DNA from: an uncultured Lachnospiraceae bacterium
GTDB taxonomy: Bacteria > Bacillota > Clostridia > Lachnospirales > Lachnospiraceae
Assembly: GCA_910579275.1 (NCBI GenBank)
Contig: CAJTTO010000015.1
Coordinates: 14,258 to 78,257 of the forward strand
Direction of reading: 5' to 3'
Length of the DNA stretch: 64,000 nt
Below are positions 26,748 to 35,478 of this stretch, in pieces. Made by a program: the position numbers and the translations under genes. Position 1 is the stretch's first letter. Each line of letters starts with the position of its first letter. The notes beneath the pieces were generated by a model. The model made no database searches and was not told the DNA's origin. It was given only the letters and a program-made list of their open reading frames with translations.

Positions 26748-27716
26748 TTACTGTTTGCAATCGTTCATTCGGTATGCGGCAGACTGCCATGTGCCGCGTC
26801 GTTTCATCTCCTGATGGAGTGTGTTGAGAACGCGTCTTTTGTCAAGGCTCCATAAAGGGGCGATGAGCAAATCCTTCGGTCCGTCACCCGTTACACGGTG
26901 TATCACCATATCGGGCGGCAGAATCTCAAGACAGGAGATTATGATATCAATATACTCCATAAAATCAAGAATTTCAAAGGTTTTCTTCTCGTATAATTCG
27001 ACCAGATCCGTGTTTTTCAAGACATGCAGCAGCTGCAATTTGATGCCGTCTGCACCTTTTTGCCCCAGAAAACGGCACGTTTCGAGCATCATCTGCCTGT
27101 CTTCCCCGGGAAGCCCTAAGATGACATGGACGATGACCGGAATGGAAATTTTGCGGAGGCTTGCCAGCGCCTGATCAAATACGGACAGTGGATAGCCGCG
27201 GCGGATGAGTACCGCGGTCTGTTCATGTATGGTCTGGAGACCGAGTTCTATCCAGATGAATTTATCTGGGTAGTCCTGATTTAAGCGGTCAAGAAGGGAG
27301 AGCACGTCGCTGTCAAGACAGTCGGGTCTGGTGGCGACGGATATGCCCACGACAGATGGCTCGTCAAGTGCCTCGCGGTAAAGATGCTCGAGTCTTGCAG
27401 CCGGCGCATAGGTGTTGGTGTATGCCTGAAAATAGGCGATAAAACGGTTCCCGATTGTTTTATTCCGGAAGTACTGTTTCCCCTTTTCAAGCTGTGTCGA
27501 GATGGAATCCGCGATGCCCTTTTTGGCGGCAAAATCACCGCTTCCGCCTGCACTGCAAAAAATACAGCCCCGGCTGCCGTACGTCCCATCGCGGTTTGGA
27601 CAGGTCATTCCGGCATCAAGGGCGATTTTGTAGATTTTTTCGCCGTAATGCGCTTTCAGCTCATAGTCGAGTGTGTGATAGGGCTTATCGTTCCAACGCA
27701 TGGCTTGCGGTTTCAT
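26748..27716 (-). CDS. Radical SAM protein, TIGR01212/YhcC family
   Basis: 322 aa. The SAM-cluster motif is C-x9-10-C-x2-C in CPNRDGTYGSRGCIFC, followed by GGSGDFA. Downstream YFQAYTNTYAP, ISVATRPDCL, ELGLQT and HVILGLPGED are characteristic of the YhcC branch, whose substrate is unknown to me. Its start codon overlaps the malic-enzyme stop (TAATG), so translation is coupled. Confidence 0.88.
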   Translation of the reverse strand: MKPQAMRWNDKPYHTLDYELKAHYGEKIYKIALDAGMTCPNRDGTYGSRGCIFCSAGGSGDFAAKKGIADSISTQLEKGKQYFRNKTIGNRFIAYFQAYTNTYAPAARLEHLYREALDEPSVVGISVATRPDCLDSDVLSLLDRLNQDYPDKFIWIELGLQTIHEQTAVLIRRGYPLSVFDQALASLRKISIPVIVHVILGLPGEDRQMMLETCRFLGQKGADGIKLQLLHVLKNTDLVELYEKKTFEILDFMEYIDIIISCLEILPPDMVIHRVTGDGPKDLLIAPLWSLDKRRVLNTLHQEMKRRGTWQSAAYRMNDCKQ

Positions 27717-28870
27717 TATCGTACAATGTGCGACTTGACCGCTTCGGCGACAAGCTCTGCAACTTTCGGGTTGAACGCTTCGGGCATGATGTTGTCCTCG
27801 CCAAGTTCGTCATCCGGAACAAGCCCCGCAATCGCATTGGCTGCGGCAAGCTTCATTTCCTCCGTAATCTGTGTGGCGCGTCCTTCGAGGGCACCCTTGA
27901 AGATACCGGGAAATGCAACCACATTGTTGACCTGATTCGGGAAATCACTCCGCCCTGTACCGACAACACGGGCACCGGCGGCTTTTGCCACATCCGGCAT
28001 GATTTCCGGCGTCGGGTTTGCCATTGCAAACAGGATGGAATCGGCAGCCATGGACTGTACCATTTCCTGTGTTACAATATTTGGGGCGGACACGCCGACA
28101 AAGATATCCGCGCCTTTCAGCGCGTCGGCAAGCGTGCCTGTTTCCCCGTTCGGGTTGGTGACGGATGCCATCTTTTCCTGCATCCAGTTCAGTCCTTCGG
28201 TGGATGTCGACACGATTCCAACCTTGTCGCACATGATAACGTTTGTAAATCCGTATGTAAGCAGAAGCTTTGTGATGGCAACGCCCGCACTGCCCGCGCC
28301 GTTTACGACCACCTTGCAGTTTTCTTTCTGCTTGCCGACTACTTTCAGCGCATTGATGATACCTGCGAGGACAACGATTGCGGTTCCGTGCTGGTCATCG
28401 TGGAATACAGGGATGTCAAGTGTTGCTTTCAGGCGCTCCTCGATTTCGAAACAGCGCGGTGCGCTGATATCCTCAAGGTTAATTCCGCCGTAAGCAGGTG
28501 CAAGCCATGTGACTGCCTTGATGATTTCTTCGGTATCCTGCGTGTCAAGGCAGATGGGGACGGCATTGACACCGCCGAATTCCTTGAACAGGACGGCCTT
28601 TCCTTCCATGACGGGCATGGCAGCATAAGGACCGATGTTCCCGAGACCAAGCACGGCGCTTCCGTCTGAAATGACGGCGACTGTGTTTGCCTTCATGGTG
28701 TACTGGTAAGCAGCTTCCTTATCCTCTGCGATAACCTTGCAAGGCTCCGCGACGCCGGGTGTATATGCAAGAGACAATGCCTCTCTGGATTTGACGGGGG
28801 TCTTTGACACGGTCTCGATTTTTCCGTTCCATTCTTTGTGCAGCTGTAATGCTTTTTCCTGAGTAGTCAT
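27716..28870 (-). CDS. NAD(P)-dependent malic enzyme
   Basis: 384 aa, the short bacterial form without the phosphotransacetylase domain. The malic N-domain shows LSLAYTPGVAEPC with the catalytic region VISDGSAVLGLGNIGP, the Lys/Asp metal region IPVFHDDQHGTAIV, and the NAD-binding loop VVNGAGSAGVAI. Converts malate to pyruvate and CO2, giving NADPH or NADH; the coenzyme cannot be assigned here. First gene of a three-gene minus-strand operon. Confidence 0.93.
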   Translation of the reverse strand: MTTQEKALQLHKEWNGKIETVSKTPVKSREALSLAYTPGVAEPCKVIAEDKEAAYQYTMKANTVAVISDGSAVLGLGNIGPYAAMPVMEGKAVLFKEFGGVNAVPICLDTQDTEEIIKAVTWLAPAYGGINLEDISAPRCFEIEERLKATLDIPVFHDDQHGTAIVVLAGIINALKVVGKQKENCKVVVNGAGSAGVAITKLLLTYGFTNVIMCDKVGIVSTSTEGLNWMQEKMASVTNPNGETGTLADALKGADIFVGVSAPNIVTQEMVQSMAADSILFAMANPTPEIMPDVAKAAGARVVGTGRSDFPNQVNNVVAFPGIFKGALEGRATQITEEMKLAAANAIAGLVPDDELGEDNIMPEAFNPKVAELVAEAVKSHIVR

Positions 28871-29162
28871 AAATAAAAATCCTCCATTCTGTAAAAAAGT
28901 TCCTTATTATAATGTATAATAAATTGTCATAATTCGCAATAAATTCTTCTTCCTATTTTTGAAAAAATGAGTTATAATTTTATCAGCAGTAAAATCTAAG
29001 GACGCCATCTGTTTATTTTGTAAGCAATTCAAATGTTTTCCATTTTGTATCAAATTATATAATTTCTGTGAAGTTTTTCCTGATTTTGAGTTATGACAGT
29101 GTTACGGAAAAGAGTGGGACATGCGGCTAATATTAGTAGAAAGGTAGGAACTGGTATATTTT
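28871..29162. other. Divergent intergenic region, malic enzyme / rho
   Basis: 292 AT-rich bases with promoter-like TATAAT strings on both strands (for example minus strand 28906-28911, plus strand near 28974) but no -35 at good spacing that I would defend. No ORF, RNA gene or strong hairpin seen. The rho start lacks a close Shine-Dalgarno (GGTAGGA is about 14 nt away), which would fit Rho autoregulation by weak translation. Confidence 0.4.
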
Positions 29163-30752
29163 ATGAGGGAGAAATACGAATCACTGGCACTTGCCGATTT
29201 AAAGGAAATTGCAAAGGCTCGTGGAATGAAGCGCATTAGCGGGTTGAAAAAGGCAGAGCTGATAGAGCTTATGCTCAACGAGGATGAGAAAGACAAGGCA
29301 GAAGGCAGGGATGTAGAACCGAAACCGGTGCTTCGCGGTATGCGGGAGCCGTCATTTGCCGTCCAGACGAACAATTCCGGCGATCGGCAGAACCGTTATG
29401 AGCGCAGGGAACGGCCAAGACAGCAGGCAGGACAGGGCGCCGACAGTGCAGAGCGGTTTCCGCGGGAGCCAAGACAGCATTCTGATAATATGGAACGGTT
29501 TGCGCGGGATCAGAAGCAGGCTGCCGACGGTACGGAGCGGCCGGTAAAGGAGCCACGGTCAGCAGCGGACGGCGCGGATAAGCCGCAGGACAGGCAGGCA
29601 GACGACAAGTTCCCGTCAGAGCTTGACAGCGGAGTGATGGCAAGGGGAATTCTTGAGGTCATGCCCGACGGGTTTGGTTTTATCCGGAGCGAGAACTTTT
29701 TGCCGGGAGAAAATGATGTGTATGTAGCGCCAAGCCAGATTCGGCGGTTCGGGCTGCGAACAGGGGACATTATCGAGGGAAACACACGTATCAAGACAAT
29801 GAACGAAAAGTTCAGTGCGCTTTTGTATCTGAGAAAGGTGAACGGATATCCGCCGGAGCTGGCGACAAGAAGACGCAATTTTGAGGATATGACGCCGATT
29901 TTCCCCAATGAGCGCATCCGACTTGAGACGCCGGGGGCAAGTGTTGCAATGCGCATTATGGATCTGATGAGTCCGGTCGGGAAGGGGCAGCGCGGTATGA
30001 TTGTATCGCCGCCAAAAGCCGGAAAAACGACACTGCTAAAGGAAGTGGCAAAATCCATCCTGAAAAACGCGCCGGATATGCATATGATTATTTTGCTGAT
30101 AGATGAACGTCCTGAGGAGGTTACCGATATTAAGGAGGCGATTGAGGGACCCAATGTCGAAGTGATTTACTCCACCTTTGACGAGCTTCCCGACCACCAT
30201 AAGAGGGTCGCGGAGATGGTGATAGAGCGCGCAAAACGTCTTGTGGAGCACAGAAAGGATGTGTGTATTCTGCTCGACAGCATCACCAGACTGACACGGG
30301 CATATAACCTCACGGTTCCGCCAAGCGGCCGTACACTTTCCGGCGGTCTTGACCCTGCGGCGCTGCATATGCCGAAACGGTTTTTCGGCGCTGCGAGAAA
30401 TATGCGGGAGGGCGGAAGCCTTACCATTCTGGCGACGGCGCTTGTCGAGACGGGATCCAAGATGGACGATGTGGTATATGAGGAGTTTAAGGGAACCGGA
30501 AACATGGAGATGGTTCTTGACAGAAAACTTTCCGAAAAGAGAGTTTTTCCTGCCATCGACATTCCAAAGTCCGGAACGAGACGCGAGGATCTGCTCCTGT
30601 CTCCGGATGAGCTTGAAGCGATTAACATTATGAGGAAAGCGCTCAACGGGCTGAAATCAGACGAGGCGGTCGATAGGATACTCGACATGTTCTACCGCAC
30701 AAAAAACAATACGGAATTTGTTGAGACCGTCAAAAAAACGAAAATTTTATAA
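29163..30752 (+). CDS. rho: Transcription termination factor Rho with long disordered insert
   Basis: 529 aa, about 100 more than classical Rho. Residues 1-47 are the SAP-like Rho_N domain (LADLKEIAKARGMKRISG). Residues about 50-160 are low-complexity and rich in R, Q, D, E and A, with repeats of an ADxxERFxRE type. Then come the cold-shock RNA-binding domain (MPDGFGFIRSENFLPGENDV), the Walker A segment VSPPKAGKTTLLKE, Walker B LLIDERPEEVTD, and the Q/R-loop region to MFYRTKNNTEF. A RNA-dependent hexameric helicase that ends transcription. Followed by rpmE from its own promoter. Confidence 0.95.
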   Translation: MREKYESLALADLKEIAKARGMKRISGLKKAELIELMLNEDEKDKAEGRDVEPKPVLRGMREPSFAVQTNNSGDRQNRYERRERPRQQAGQGADSAERFPREPRQHSDNMERFARDQKQAADGTERPVKEPRSAADGADKPQDRQADDKFPSELDSGVMARGILEVMPDGFGFIRSENFLPGENDVYVAPSQIRRFGLRTGDIIEGNTRIKTMNEKFSALLYLRKVNGYPPELATRRRNFEDMTPIFPNERIRLETPGASVAMRIMDLMSPVGKGQRGMIVSPPKAGKTTLLKEVAKSILKNAPDMHMIILLIDERPEEVTDIKEAIEGPNVEVIYSTFDELPDHHKRVAEMVIERAKRLVEHRKDVCILLDSITRLTRAYNLTVPPSGRTLSGGLDPAALHMPKRFFGAARNMREGGSLTILATALVETGSKMDDVVYEEFKGTGNMEMVLDRKLSEKRVFPAIDIPKSGTRREDLLLSPDELEAINIMRKALNGLKSDEAVDRILDMFYRTKNNTEFVETVKKTKIL

Positions 30753-30801
30753 AAATCAATTACAAATGTGCGGAAATGTGCGGAATACATGAAAAAAATA
30801 C

Positions 30802-30830
30802 TTGCACATAACGAAAAGCTATGATATACT
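30802..30830 (+). promoter_or_regulatory. Strong SigA-type promoter for rpmE
   Basis: TTGCAC (30802-30807), 17 nt, TATACT (30825-30830), with an extended -10 TGa. Transcription should start near 30837, leaving a leader of about 55 nt. Confidence 0.8.
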
Positions 30831-30893
30831 AAGAAAGCTGTTTATGGAAACGCAATAATTTGTTTTAATGTTAATTATAGAGAGGTGAAAACA

Positions 30894-31100
30894 ATGAGAG
30901 AAGGAATCCATCCAAATTACCATCAGGCAACAGTTACCTGCAACTGCGGTAACACATTTGTAACAGGTTCTACAAAACCTGAAATCCATGTGGAAATTTG
31001 TTCAAAATGCCATCCATTCTACACAGGACAGCAGAAGACGGCGGCAGCTCGTGGACGTATTGACAAGTTCAATAGAAAATACGGCGTAGAAAGCAAATAG
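30894..31100 (+). CDS. rpmE: 50S ribosomal protein L31, zinc-binding type
   Basis: 68 aa from the ATG at 30894, with GAGAGGTG at good spacing; a GTG 9 nt upstream is in frame but less likely. Cysteines in TCNCGN and EICSKCHPFYTG form the zinc-ribbon of the C+ form, so this is the zinc-replete L31 rather than the YtiA-type replacement. Order rpmE-DUF1385-prmC-prfA is conserved in Firmicutes. A terminator follows. Confidence 0.96.
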   Translation: MREGIHPNYHQATVTCNCGNTFVTGSTKPEIHVEICSKCHPFYTGQQKTAAARGRIDKFNRKYGVESK

Positions 31101-31105
31101 GTAGC

Positions 31106-31141
31106 AAAAAAAGGTTGAGGTTAATGATATCTCAACCTTTT
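31106..31141 (+). terminator. Rho-independent terminator after rpmE
   Basis: AAAAGGTTGAG pairs with CTCAACCTTTT around TTAATGATAT. Strong hairpin with A/T arms. Confidence 0.9.
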
Positions 31142-31145
31142 ACAT

Positions 31146-31221
31146 TAGAGCGTGTTTCAAACAAGCTCTAGGAACCGTTCAGAAACGGACGAGTCAAGTC
31201 GGGTATTTTTGGACAGTTCCT
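31146..31221. repeat. Inverted-repeat element, copy A, with adjoining palindrome
   Basis: 31146-31170 is a near-perfect palindrome (TAGAGCgTGTTT ... AAACAaGCTCTA). 31170-31221 starts AGGAACCGTTCAG and ends GACAGTTCCT. The latter matches the reverse complement of 38644-38700, including AAACGGACGAGTCAAG against AAATAGACAAGTCAAG and GTATTTTTGGACAG against TTATTTTTGAACAG. It lies in the gap before the DUF1385 gene. Confidence 0.65.
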
Positions 31222-31252
31222 CAAACTGCCTTATATTAAAAGAGGAAAAATT

Positions 31253-32218
31253 ATGACAAAAATTAGTTCAAAGAGGAGACAGGCGCTTTATTCCGGAATA
31301 GGCGGGCAGGCTGTTTTGGAAGGCGTTATGATGAAGAACGGCTCAAAATATGCCGTGGCAGTCAGAAAACCGGACGGGGATATTGATGTTCAGGTTGAGG
31401 AATACAAGGGATTTTGCAGTGATAAGAATGTTACAAAGCTTCCTTTTGTCAGAGGAGTATTTGCTTTTATAGATTCGCTCGTGCTGGGTATGCGGGTGAC
31501 GATGCACTCGGCGTCTTTTTACGAGGAAGAGGACGGGGCGCAGGAGAAAAAAACATCAGGGAGCAGGTCGGACGATATTATGATGGGCTTTACGGTGGCG
31601 TTGTCCGTCATCATAGCGGTAGCGCTGTTTATGCTGGTTCCGTTTCTGATTTCGGACTTGATGGGGAAATATATACGCAATGCCAGCGTTGTCGCACTGC
31701 TTGAGGGAATCGTGCGAATCCTTATTTTTGTGGGATACATTCTTGCAATATCGCTGATGAAAGATATCAAGCGCCTGTACATGTACCATGGTGCGGAACA
31801 CAAATGCATTAACTGTATTGAGCGGGGACGGCCGCTTACGGTAAAGGATGTCATGAGAAGCCCAAGACAGCACAAGCGCTGCGGAACAAGTTTTTTACTG
31901 TTTGTCGTTCTTGTGAGCGTGATTGTGTTCTTTTTTATCAGGGTGGACAATCTGGCGCTGAAGCTTGTGCTGCGGCTGCTGCTTGTGCCGGTGATTGCAG
32001 GGATTTCCTACGAGATTATCCGGCTTGCGGGCAGGAGTGACAATGTGATAATCCGGATTATTTCCGAGCCTGGGATGTGGATGCAAAGACTGACGACAAA
32101 GGAGCCGGACGAGGAGATGGTGAAGGTTGCCATCGCTTCAGTGGAGGCAGTTTTTGATTGGAAAGCGTATCTGAATGAGAAATTCGGATATGAAGTGGAT
32201 GATTCGTGGCTGGAGTAG
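31253..32218 (+). CDS. DUF1385 (YqhQ-like) membrane protein
   Basis: 321 aa. N-terminal SGIGGQAVLEGVMMKNG is the DUF1385 signature. About four transmembrane helices (near 105-130, 140-165, 215-235, 235-260) surround a conserved HGAEHKCINCIERG segment with His and Cys residues that could bind metal. Function unknown; its place between rpmE and prmC-prfA is widely conserved in Firmicutes. Ribosome site AGAGGAAA before the ATG. Confidence 0.88.
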   Translation: MTKISSKRRQALYSGIGGQAVLEGVMMKNGSKYAVAVRKPDGDIDVQVEEYKGFCSDKNVTKLPFVRGVFAFIDSLVLGMRVTMHSASFYEEEDGAQEKKTSGSRSDDIMMGFTVALSVIIAVALFMLVPFLISDLMGKYIRNASVVALLEGIVRILIFVGYILAISLMKDIKRLYMYHGAEHKCINCIERGRPLTVKDVMRSPRQHKRCGTSFLLFVVLVSVIVFFFIRVDNLALKLVLRLLLVPVIAGISYEIIRLAGRSDNVIIRIISEPGMWMQRLTTKEPDEEMVKVAIASVEAVFDWKAYLNEKFGYEVDDSWLE

Positions 32219-32274
32219 AAAGCAGGATTTATTGACAGTTCCTTATAGGGTTGATGGGACAAACGGGAGCGGCT

Positions 32275-33132
32275 ATGACGTACAAAGAGCTTTATGAATT
32301 TGGAAAAATAAAACTTGCGGAGGCAGGAATTGCGGAGGCGGCGTTGGATGCGAGGCTTTTGCTTGAGTACATCTGCCATACGGACAGAAACGAGCTAATC
32401 GTTCATGCAGAGCGTGAGCGCAGTGATATGGAGGAGCAGTTTTACAGGGTACTGATAGAGAAAAGGGCATCCAGAATTCCGCTGCAGCATATTACAGGGG
32501 AACAGGAATTTATGGGGCTCTGCTTCAAGGTCAACCAGCATACGCTGATACCGCGGCAGGACACGGAGATTCTGGTTGAGGAGGCGCTGCACCGTCTCGG
32601 CGACGGCATGCGCATTCTTGATATGTGTACAGGGTCGGGATGCATTTTGCTCAGCCTGCTTAAGTACAGCAATGAATGCGAGGGGATAGGCATTGATATT
32701 TCTGAAAAAGCATTGGCGGTGGCGCGGGAGAATGCCGAGAGGCTTCAGCTGGATGCCGTTTTTCTCGAGGGCGATTTGTTTTCGCCGCTCGAGGGTTTTG
32801 TTTCCGAACGGACGACAGACAGGCTGTTTGACATGATTGTATCGAACCCGCCCTACATTGAGACGGCAGTGATTGAAACGCTGATGCCCGAGGTGCGTGA
32901 CCATGAGCCGGCTGCGGCGCTGGACGGCAGGGAGGACGGCCTATATTTTTACAGAAGGATTATCGCGCAGGCGCCTTTGCATATGAGAAAGGGCGCACAT
33001 TTGCTTTTTGAGATCGGATGCGGTCAGGGCGACATGGTGATGTCCCTTATGCGGGAGGCAGATTTTGAACAGGTGGGGCTGTTTCAGGATTATGCAGGGC
33101 TGAATCGGGTTGTCTGCGGGACGAAGAGATAA
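32275..33132 (+). CDS. prmC: Release-factor glutamine methyltransferase PrmC
   Basis: 285 aa from the ATG at 32275 with GGGAG 6 nt upstream; earlier in-frame starts at 32251/32254 lack a good site. The helical N-domain is followed by the SAM-binding motif ILDMCTGSGCILLSLLKY and the catalytic NPPY motif in DMIVSNPPYIE, then LDGREDGLYFYRRII. Methylates the glutamine of the GGQ motif in RF1/RF2. prfA, its substrate, follows by 30 nt. Confidence 0.95.
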   Translation: MTYKELYEFGKIKLAEAGIAEAALDARLLLEYICHTDRNELIVHAERERSDMEEQFYRVLIEKRASRIPLQHITGEQEFMGLCFKVNQHTLIPRQDTEILVEEALHRLGDGMRILDMCTGSGCILLSLLKYSNECEGIGIDISEKALAVARENAERLQLDAVFLEGDLFSPLEGFVSERTTDRLFDMIVSNPPYIETAVIETLMPEVRDHEPAAALDGREDGLYFYRRIIAQAPLHMRKGAHLLFEIGCGQGDMVMSLMREADFEQVGLFQDYAGLNRVVCGTKR

Positions 33133-33161
33133 GATTGTAAGAAAGAGAATGGAGGAATATT

Positions 33162-34238
33162 ATGTTTGATAAGCTGGAGGATTTGCTTCACCGCTTTGAG
33201 GAAATCTTAAATGAACTGAACGAGCCGACGGTCACCGAGGATCAGAAACGTTTTCGCGCGCTGATGAAAGAACAGAGTGACCTGACACCGCTTGTCGAGG
33301 CATATAAGGAATATAAGAAATGCAACGAAACCGTGGAAGATTCACTGTCGCTGCTTGATTCGGAGAGCGATGAGGAGATGAAGGAGATGCTCAAGGAGGA
33401 GCTGAGTGACGCCAAGAAGCGCATTGAGCAGCTAGAGACTGAGATGAAGATTCTCCTTCTTCCGAAAGACCCCAATGACGATAAGAATGTTATCGTGGAA
33501 ATCCGCGCGGGTGCGGGCGGTGATGAGGCGGCGCTTTTTGCGGCGGAGATTTACCGGATGTATGTGCATTACGCGGAGGGCAGACGCTGGAAGGTGGAGC
33601 TTGTGGAGTGTGAGGAGATTGGCATTGGCGGAATGAAAAGCGTGACCTTCATGATTACAGGGCAGGGCGCTTATTCTGTCATGAAATATGAGTCGGGCGT
33701 ACACCGTGTGCAGCGTGTGCCGGAGACGGAATCGGGCGGACGAATCCACACTTCCACAATCAGCGTGGCAGTGATGCCGGAGGTTGACGATGATATTGAT
33801 ATTGTAATCGAGGACAAGGATATCCGCATTGACGTGATGCGTGCGTCGGGAAATGGCGGACAGTGTGTCAACACGACAGATTCCGCGGTTCGTCTGACAC
33901 ATTATCCGACAGGGATTGTGGTATACAGCCAGACGGAGAAGTCGCAGCTGCAGAATAAGGCAAAGGCGTTTGCCCTGCTCAAGGCAAAACTGTACGACAT
34001 CGAGCAGCAGCAGCGCCATGACGCGGAGGCGGAGATGCGCAGGAGCCAGATTGGCACAGGCGACCGCTCCGAGAAGATTCGGACGTACAATTTCCCGCAG
34101 GGACGCGTGACAGACCACCGCATCAACCTGACAATTTATAAGCTTGACAAAGTGATGAACGGAGATATTCAGGAGATAATTGACGCATGTATCGCCGCCG
34201 ACCAGGCTGCGAAACTGGCGAAGATGAATGAGAATTGA
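33162..34238 (+). CDS. prfA: Peptide chain release factor 1
   Basis: 358 aa, full length. Domain 2/4 shows the stop-codon reading motif in RVQRVPETESGGR (a P-x-T motif, RF1-type), and the GGQ loop is MRASGNGGQCVNTTDSAVR. It ends KMNEN followed by TGA. The last 42 bases (34195-34236) are repeated with one mismatch at 35202-35243, and the hairpin expected after prfA lies beyond the second copy, so the gene has probably kept an intact but duplicated 3' end. Confidence 0.96.
   Translation: MFDKLEDLLHRFEEILNELNEPTVTEDQKRFRALMKEQSDLTPLVEAYKEYKKCNETVEDSLSLLDSESDEEMKEMLKEELSDAKKRIEQLETEMKILLLPKDPNDDKNVIVEIRAGAGGDEAALFAAEIYRMYVHYAEGRRWKVELVECEEIGIGGMKSVTFMITGQGAYSVMKYESGVHRVQRVPETESGGRIHTSTISVAVMPEVDDDIDIVIEDKDIRIDVMRASGNGGQCVNTTDSAVRLTHYPTGIVVYSQTEKSQLQNKAKAFALLKAKLYDIEQQQRHDAEAEMRRSQIGTGDRSEKIRTYNFPQGRVTDHRINLTIYKLDKVMNGDIQEIIDACIAADQAAKLAKMNEN
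34195..34236 (+). repeat. 42-bp direct repeat, left copy (prfA 3' end)
   Basis: Reads CCGCCGACCAGG ... AATGAGAATT. It is identical to 35202-35243 except C/T at the eighth base. Left boundary of the toxSAS-like insert. Confidence 0.85.
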
Positions 34239-34271
34239 CAGAATGGCTGACATTATAAGAAAGGCAAAAAT

Positions 34272-34895
34272 TTGGAAAATATATTGAAAAAAGACGGTTT
34301 GTCATTTGCCTTGTTAGAAAAGTTATCATATCAAACCGAGTTAGGAATGCGACTGAAGAAAAATCTGCACTATTTTGATAAAGATATGTTGTTTGATGAG
34401 TTGATAAAAATGAATAAGTGGTATGATACTTGCGAATATCTTCATAATATTGCAATAGATTATCGCATTAAAAGCATTCAATCTGCAATGCTGAAATACG
34501 ATCGATATTATCCGGATCAACAGACAGCCAAAGTCTTTAATGATATGTTAGGGTTTCGTACCCTCTGTGATAATTATGCGGACATATTATCATCACAGAC
34601 ATGTAAATGGATTCGTGTAGCAGATATGTCTGACGGAAAATCAAAAGATGATGGCTATAGAGGTGTGCATATATATTTTCAACTTAGCAGTTTTCACTAT
34701 CCAATAGAAATCCAGTATAATACGTATTATGACCGGCAGCTCAGTAATTGGCTTCATAAGTATGTGTACAAAAGGGGATATGATAATCAGATTGGCTGCA
34801 TGCTGCGTCAGGAATATGAGAATGCTAAAATAAGAAATGAGAATGAGTTTAGGGAGAGATTAAATTATGTGCTATCTGATAGCAAAAAAGTTTAG
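34272..34895 (+). CDS. RelA/SpoT-fold small synthetase, candidate toxSAS toxin
   Basis: 207 aa from a TTG with AGAAAGG 7 nt upstream. A helical N-terminus (1-60) precedes a compact alarmone-synthetase-like core: DYRIKSIQSAMLKYDR (R-x-K-S pattern), VFNDMLGFRTLCDNY (Asp in D-x-x-G-F/I-R), then KDDGYRGVHIYFQ and PIEIQYNTYYDRQLSNWLH, matching the GY-x-x-H and E-I-Q-x-x-T motifs. The putative catalytic Asp and Glu are present. No hydrolase, TGS or ACT domain. AT-rich compared with prfA. Families of this size include housekeeping SAS (RelQ/RelP) and toxSAS toxins that pyrophosphorylate tRNA or make alarmones; the overlapping partner gene favours the latter (inference). Confidence 0.72.
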   Translation: MENILKKDGLSFALLEKLSYQTELGMRLKKNLHYFDKDMLFDELIKMNKWYDTCEYLHNIAIDYRIKSIQSAMLKYDRYYPDQQTAKVFNDMLGFRTLCDNYADILSSQTCKWIRVADMSDGKSKDDGYRGVHIYFQLSSFHYPIEIQYNTYYDRQLSNWLHKYVYKRGYDNQIGCMLRQEYENAKIRNENEFRERLNYVLSDSKKV

Positions 34896-35094
34896 TGAAA
34901 CAGGGTGTCTGGCCTTGCAGATGACACATGGTCAACACTTGGCGGATTTTAAAGAGAGGTTAGTGCAGGCTGTGGGATATGAGGATATCCAACTGGTAAC
35001 CATCAGCCGCCCGTCTGCGTATGGTGAATATGAACCATATCATTTTGTGGATACAGAGCAGAAATTCGAGGAAATGGTAATACGGATGAAATAG
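34867..35094 (+). CDS. 75-aa partner protein, candidate antitoxin
   Basis: 75 aa, overlapping the synthetase gene by 29 nt in another frame, the tight overlap seen in toxin-antitoxin pairs. Reads MCYLIAKKFSETGCLALQMTHGQHL at the start (split: MCYLIAKKFS, then ETGCLALQMTHGQHL) and contains VTISRPSAYGEYEP. The His/Tyr-rich conserved look suggests a real family (I associate it with DUF6718, unverified). No membrane segment. A 79-bp piece of a second copy is at 36213-36291. Neutralising the synthetase is the working hypothesis. Confidence 0.65.
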   Translation: MCYLIAKKFSETGCLALQMTHGQHLADFKERLVQAVGYEDIQLVTISRPSAYGEYEPYHFVDTEQKFEEMVIRMK

Positions 35095-35201
35095 AAATGA
35101 ATCGGATATGCGTTATAGGCATTTTCATACGGTTCGGCAAAACAGTGCAGAAGATGTTTGCATATGCAGGCAGCCTAAAAGATAACCGTATATGTCTTCA
35201 T

Positions 35202-35243
35202 CCGCCGATCAGGCTGCGAAACTGGCGAAGATGAATGAGAATT
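35202..35243 (+). repeat. 42-bp direct repeat, right copy of the prfA 3' end
   Basis: Second copy of the prfA end, ending in frame with TAG instead of TGA. Followed within 11 bp by the hairpin terminator that would normally serve prfA. Right boundary of a 1,007-bp insert. Confidence 0.85.
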
Positions 35244-35253
35244 AGAAGTGAGG

Positions 35254-35292
35254 GGCTTACATTGATTGCAGATAATCAGTGTAAGCCTTTTT
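35254..35292 (+). terminator. Probable original prfA terminator, now displaced
   Basis: GGCTTACATTGATT pairs with AATCAGTGTAAGCC (13 of 14) and is followed by TTTTT. It lies directly after the right copy of the prfA end. Confidence 0.85.
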
Positions 35293-35333
35293 GCTCCGGA
35301 GCATTCTTAAAAATATAGCTAAAACAACAGCTG

Positions 35334-35375
35334 AAAAAGACGGTTTTTATTCATAAAAAAGAGCCGTCTTTTTTG
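35334..35375 (+). terminator. Second hairpin terminator in the island
   Basis: AAAAAGACGG pairs with CCGTCTTTTT around an AT-rich loop. It insulates the Uma2 gene from upstream transcription. Confidence 0.75.
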
Positions 35376-35478
35376 TACCCTGAAATCGAAGCAAGAATAG
35401 TCCGAATTTTAGAGGTGAGAAAATTACTTGCACCATACATAAATACACTATATAATTATTGGAAAGGAAGGTGATTAA

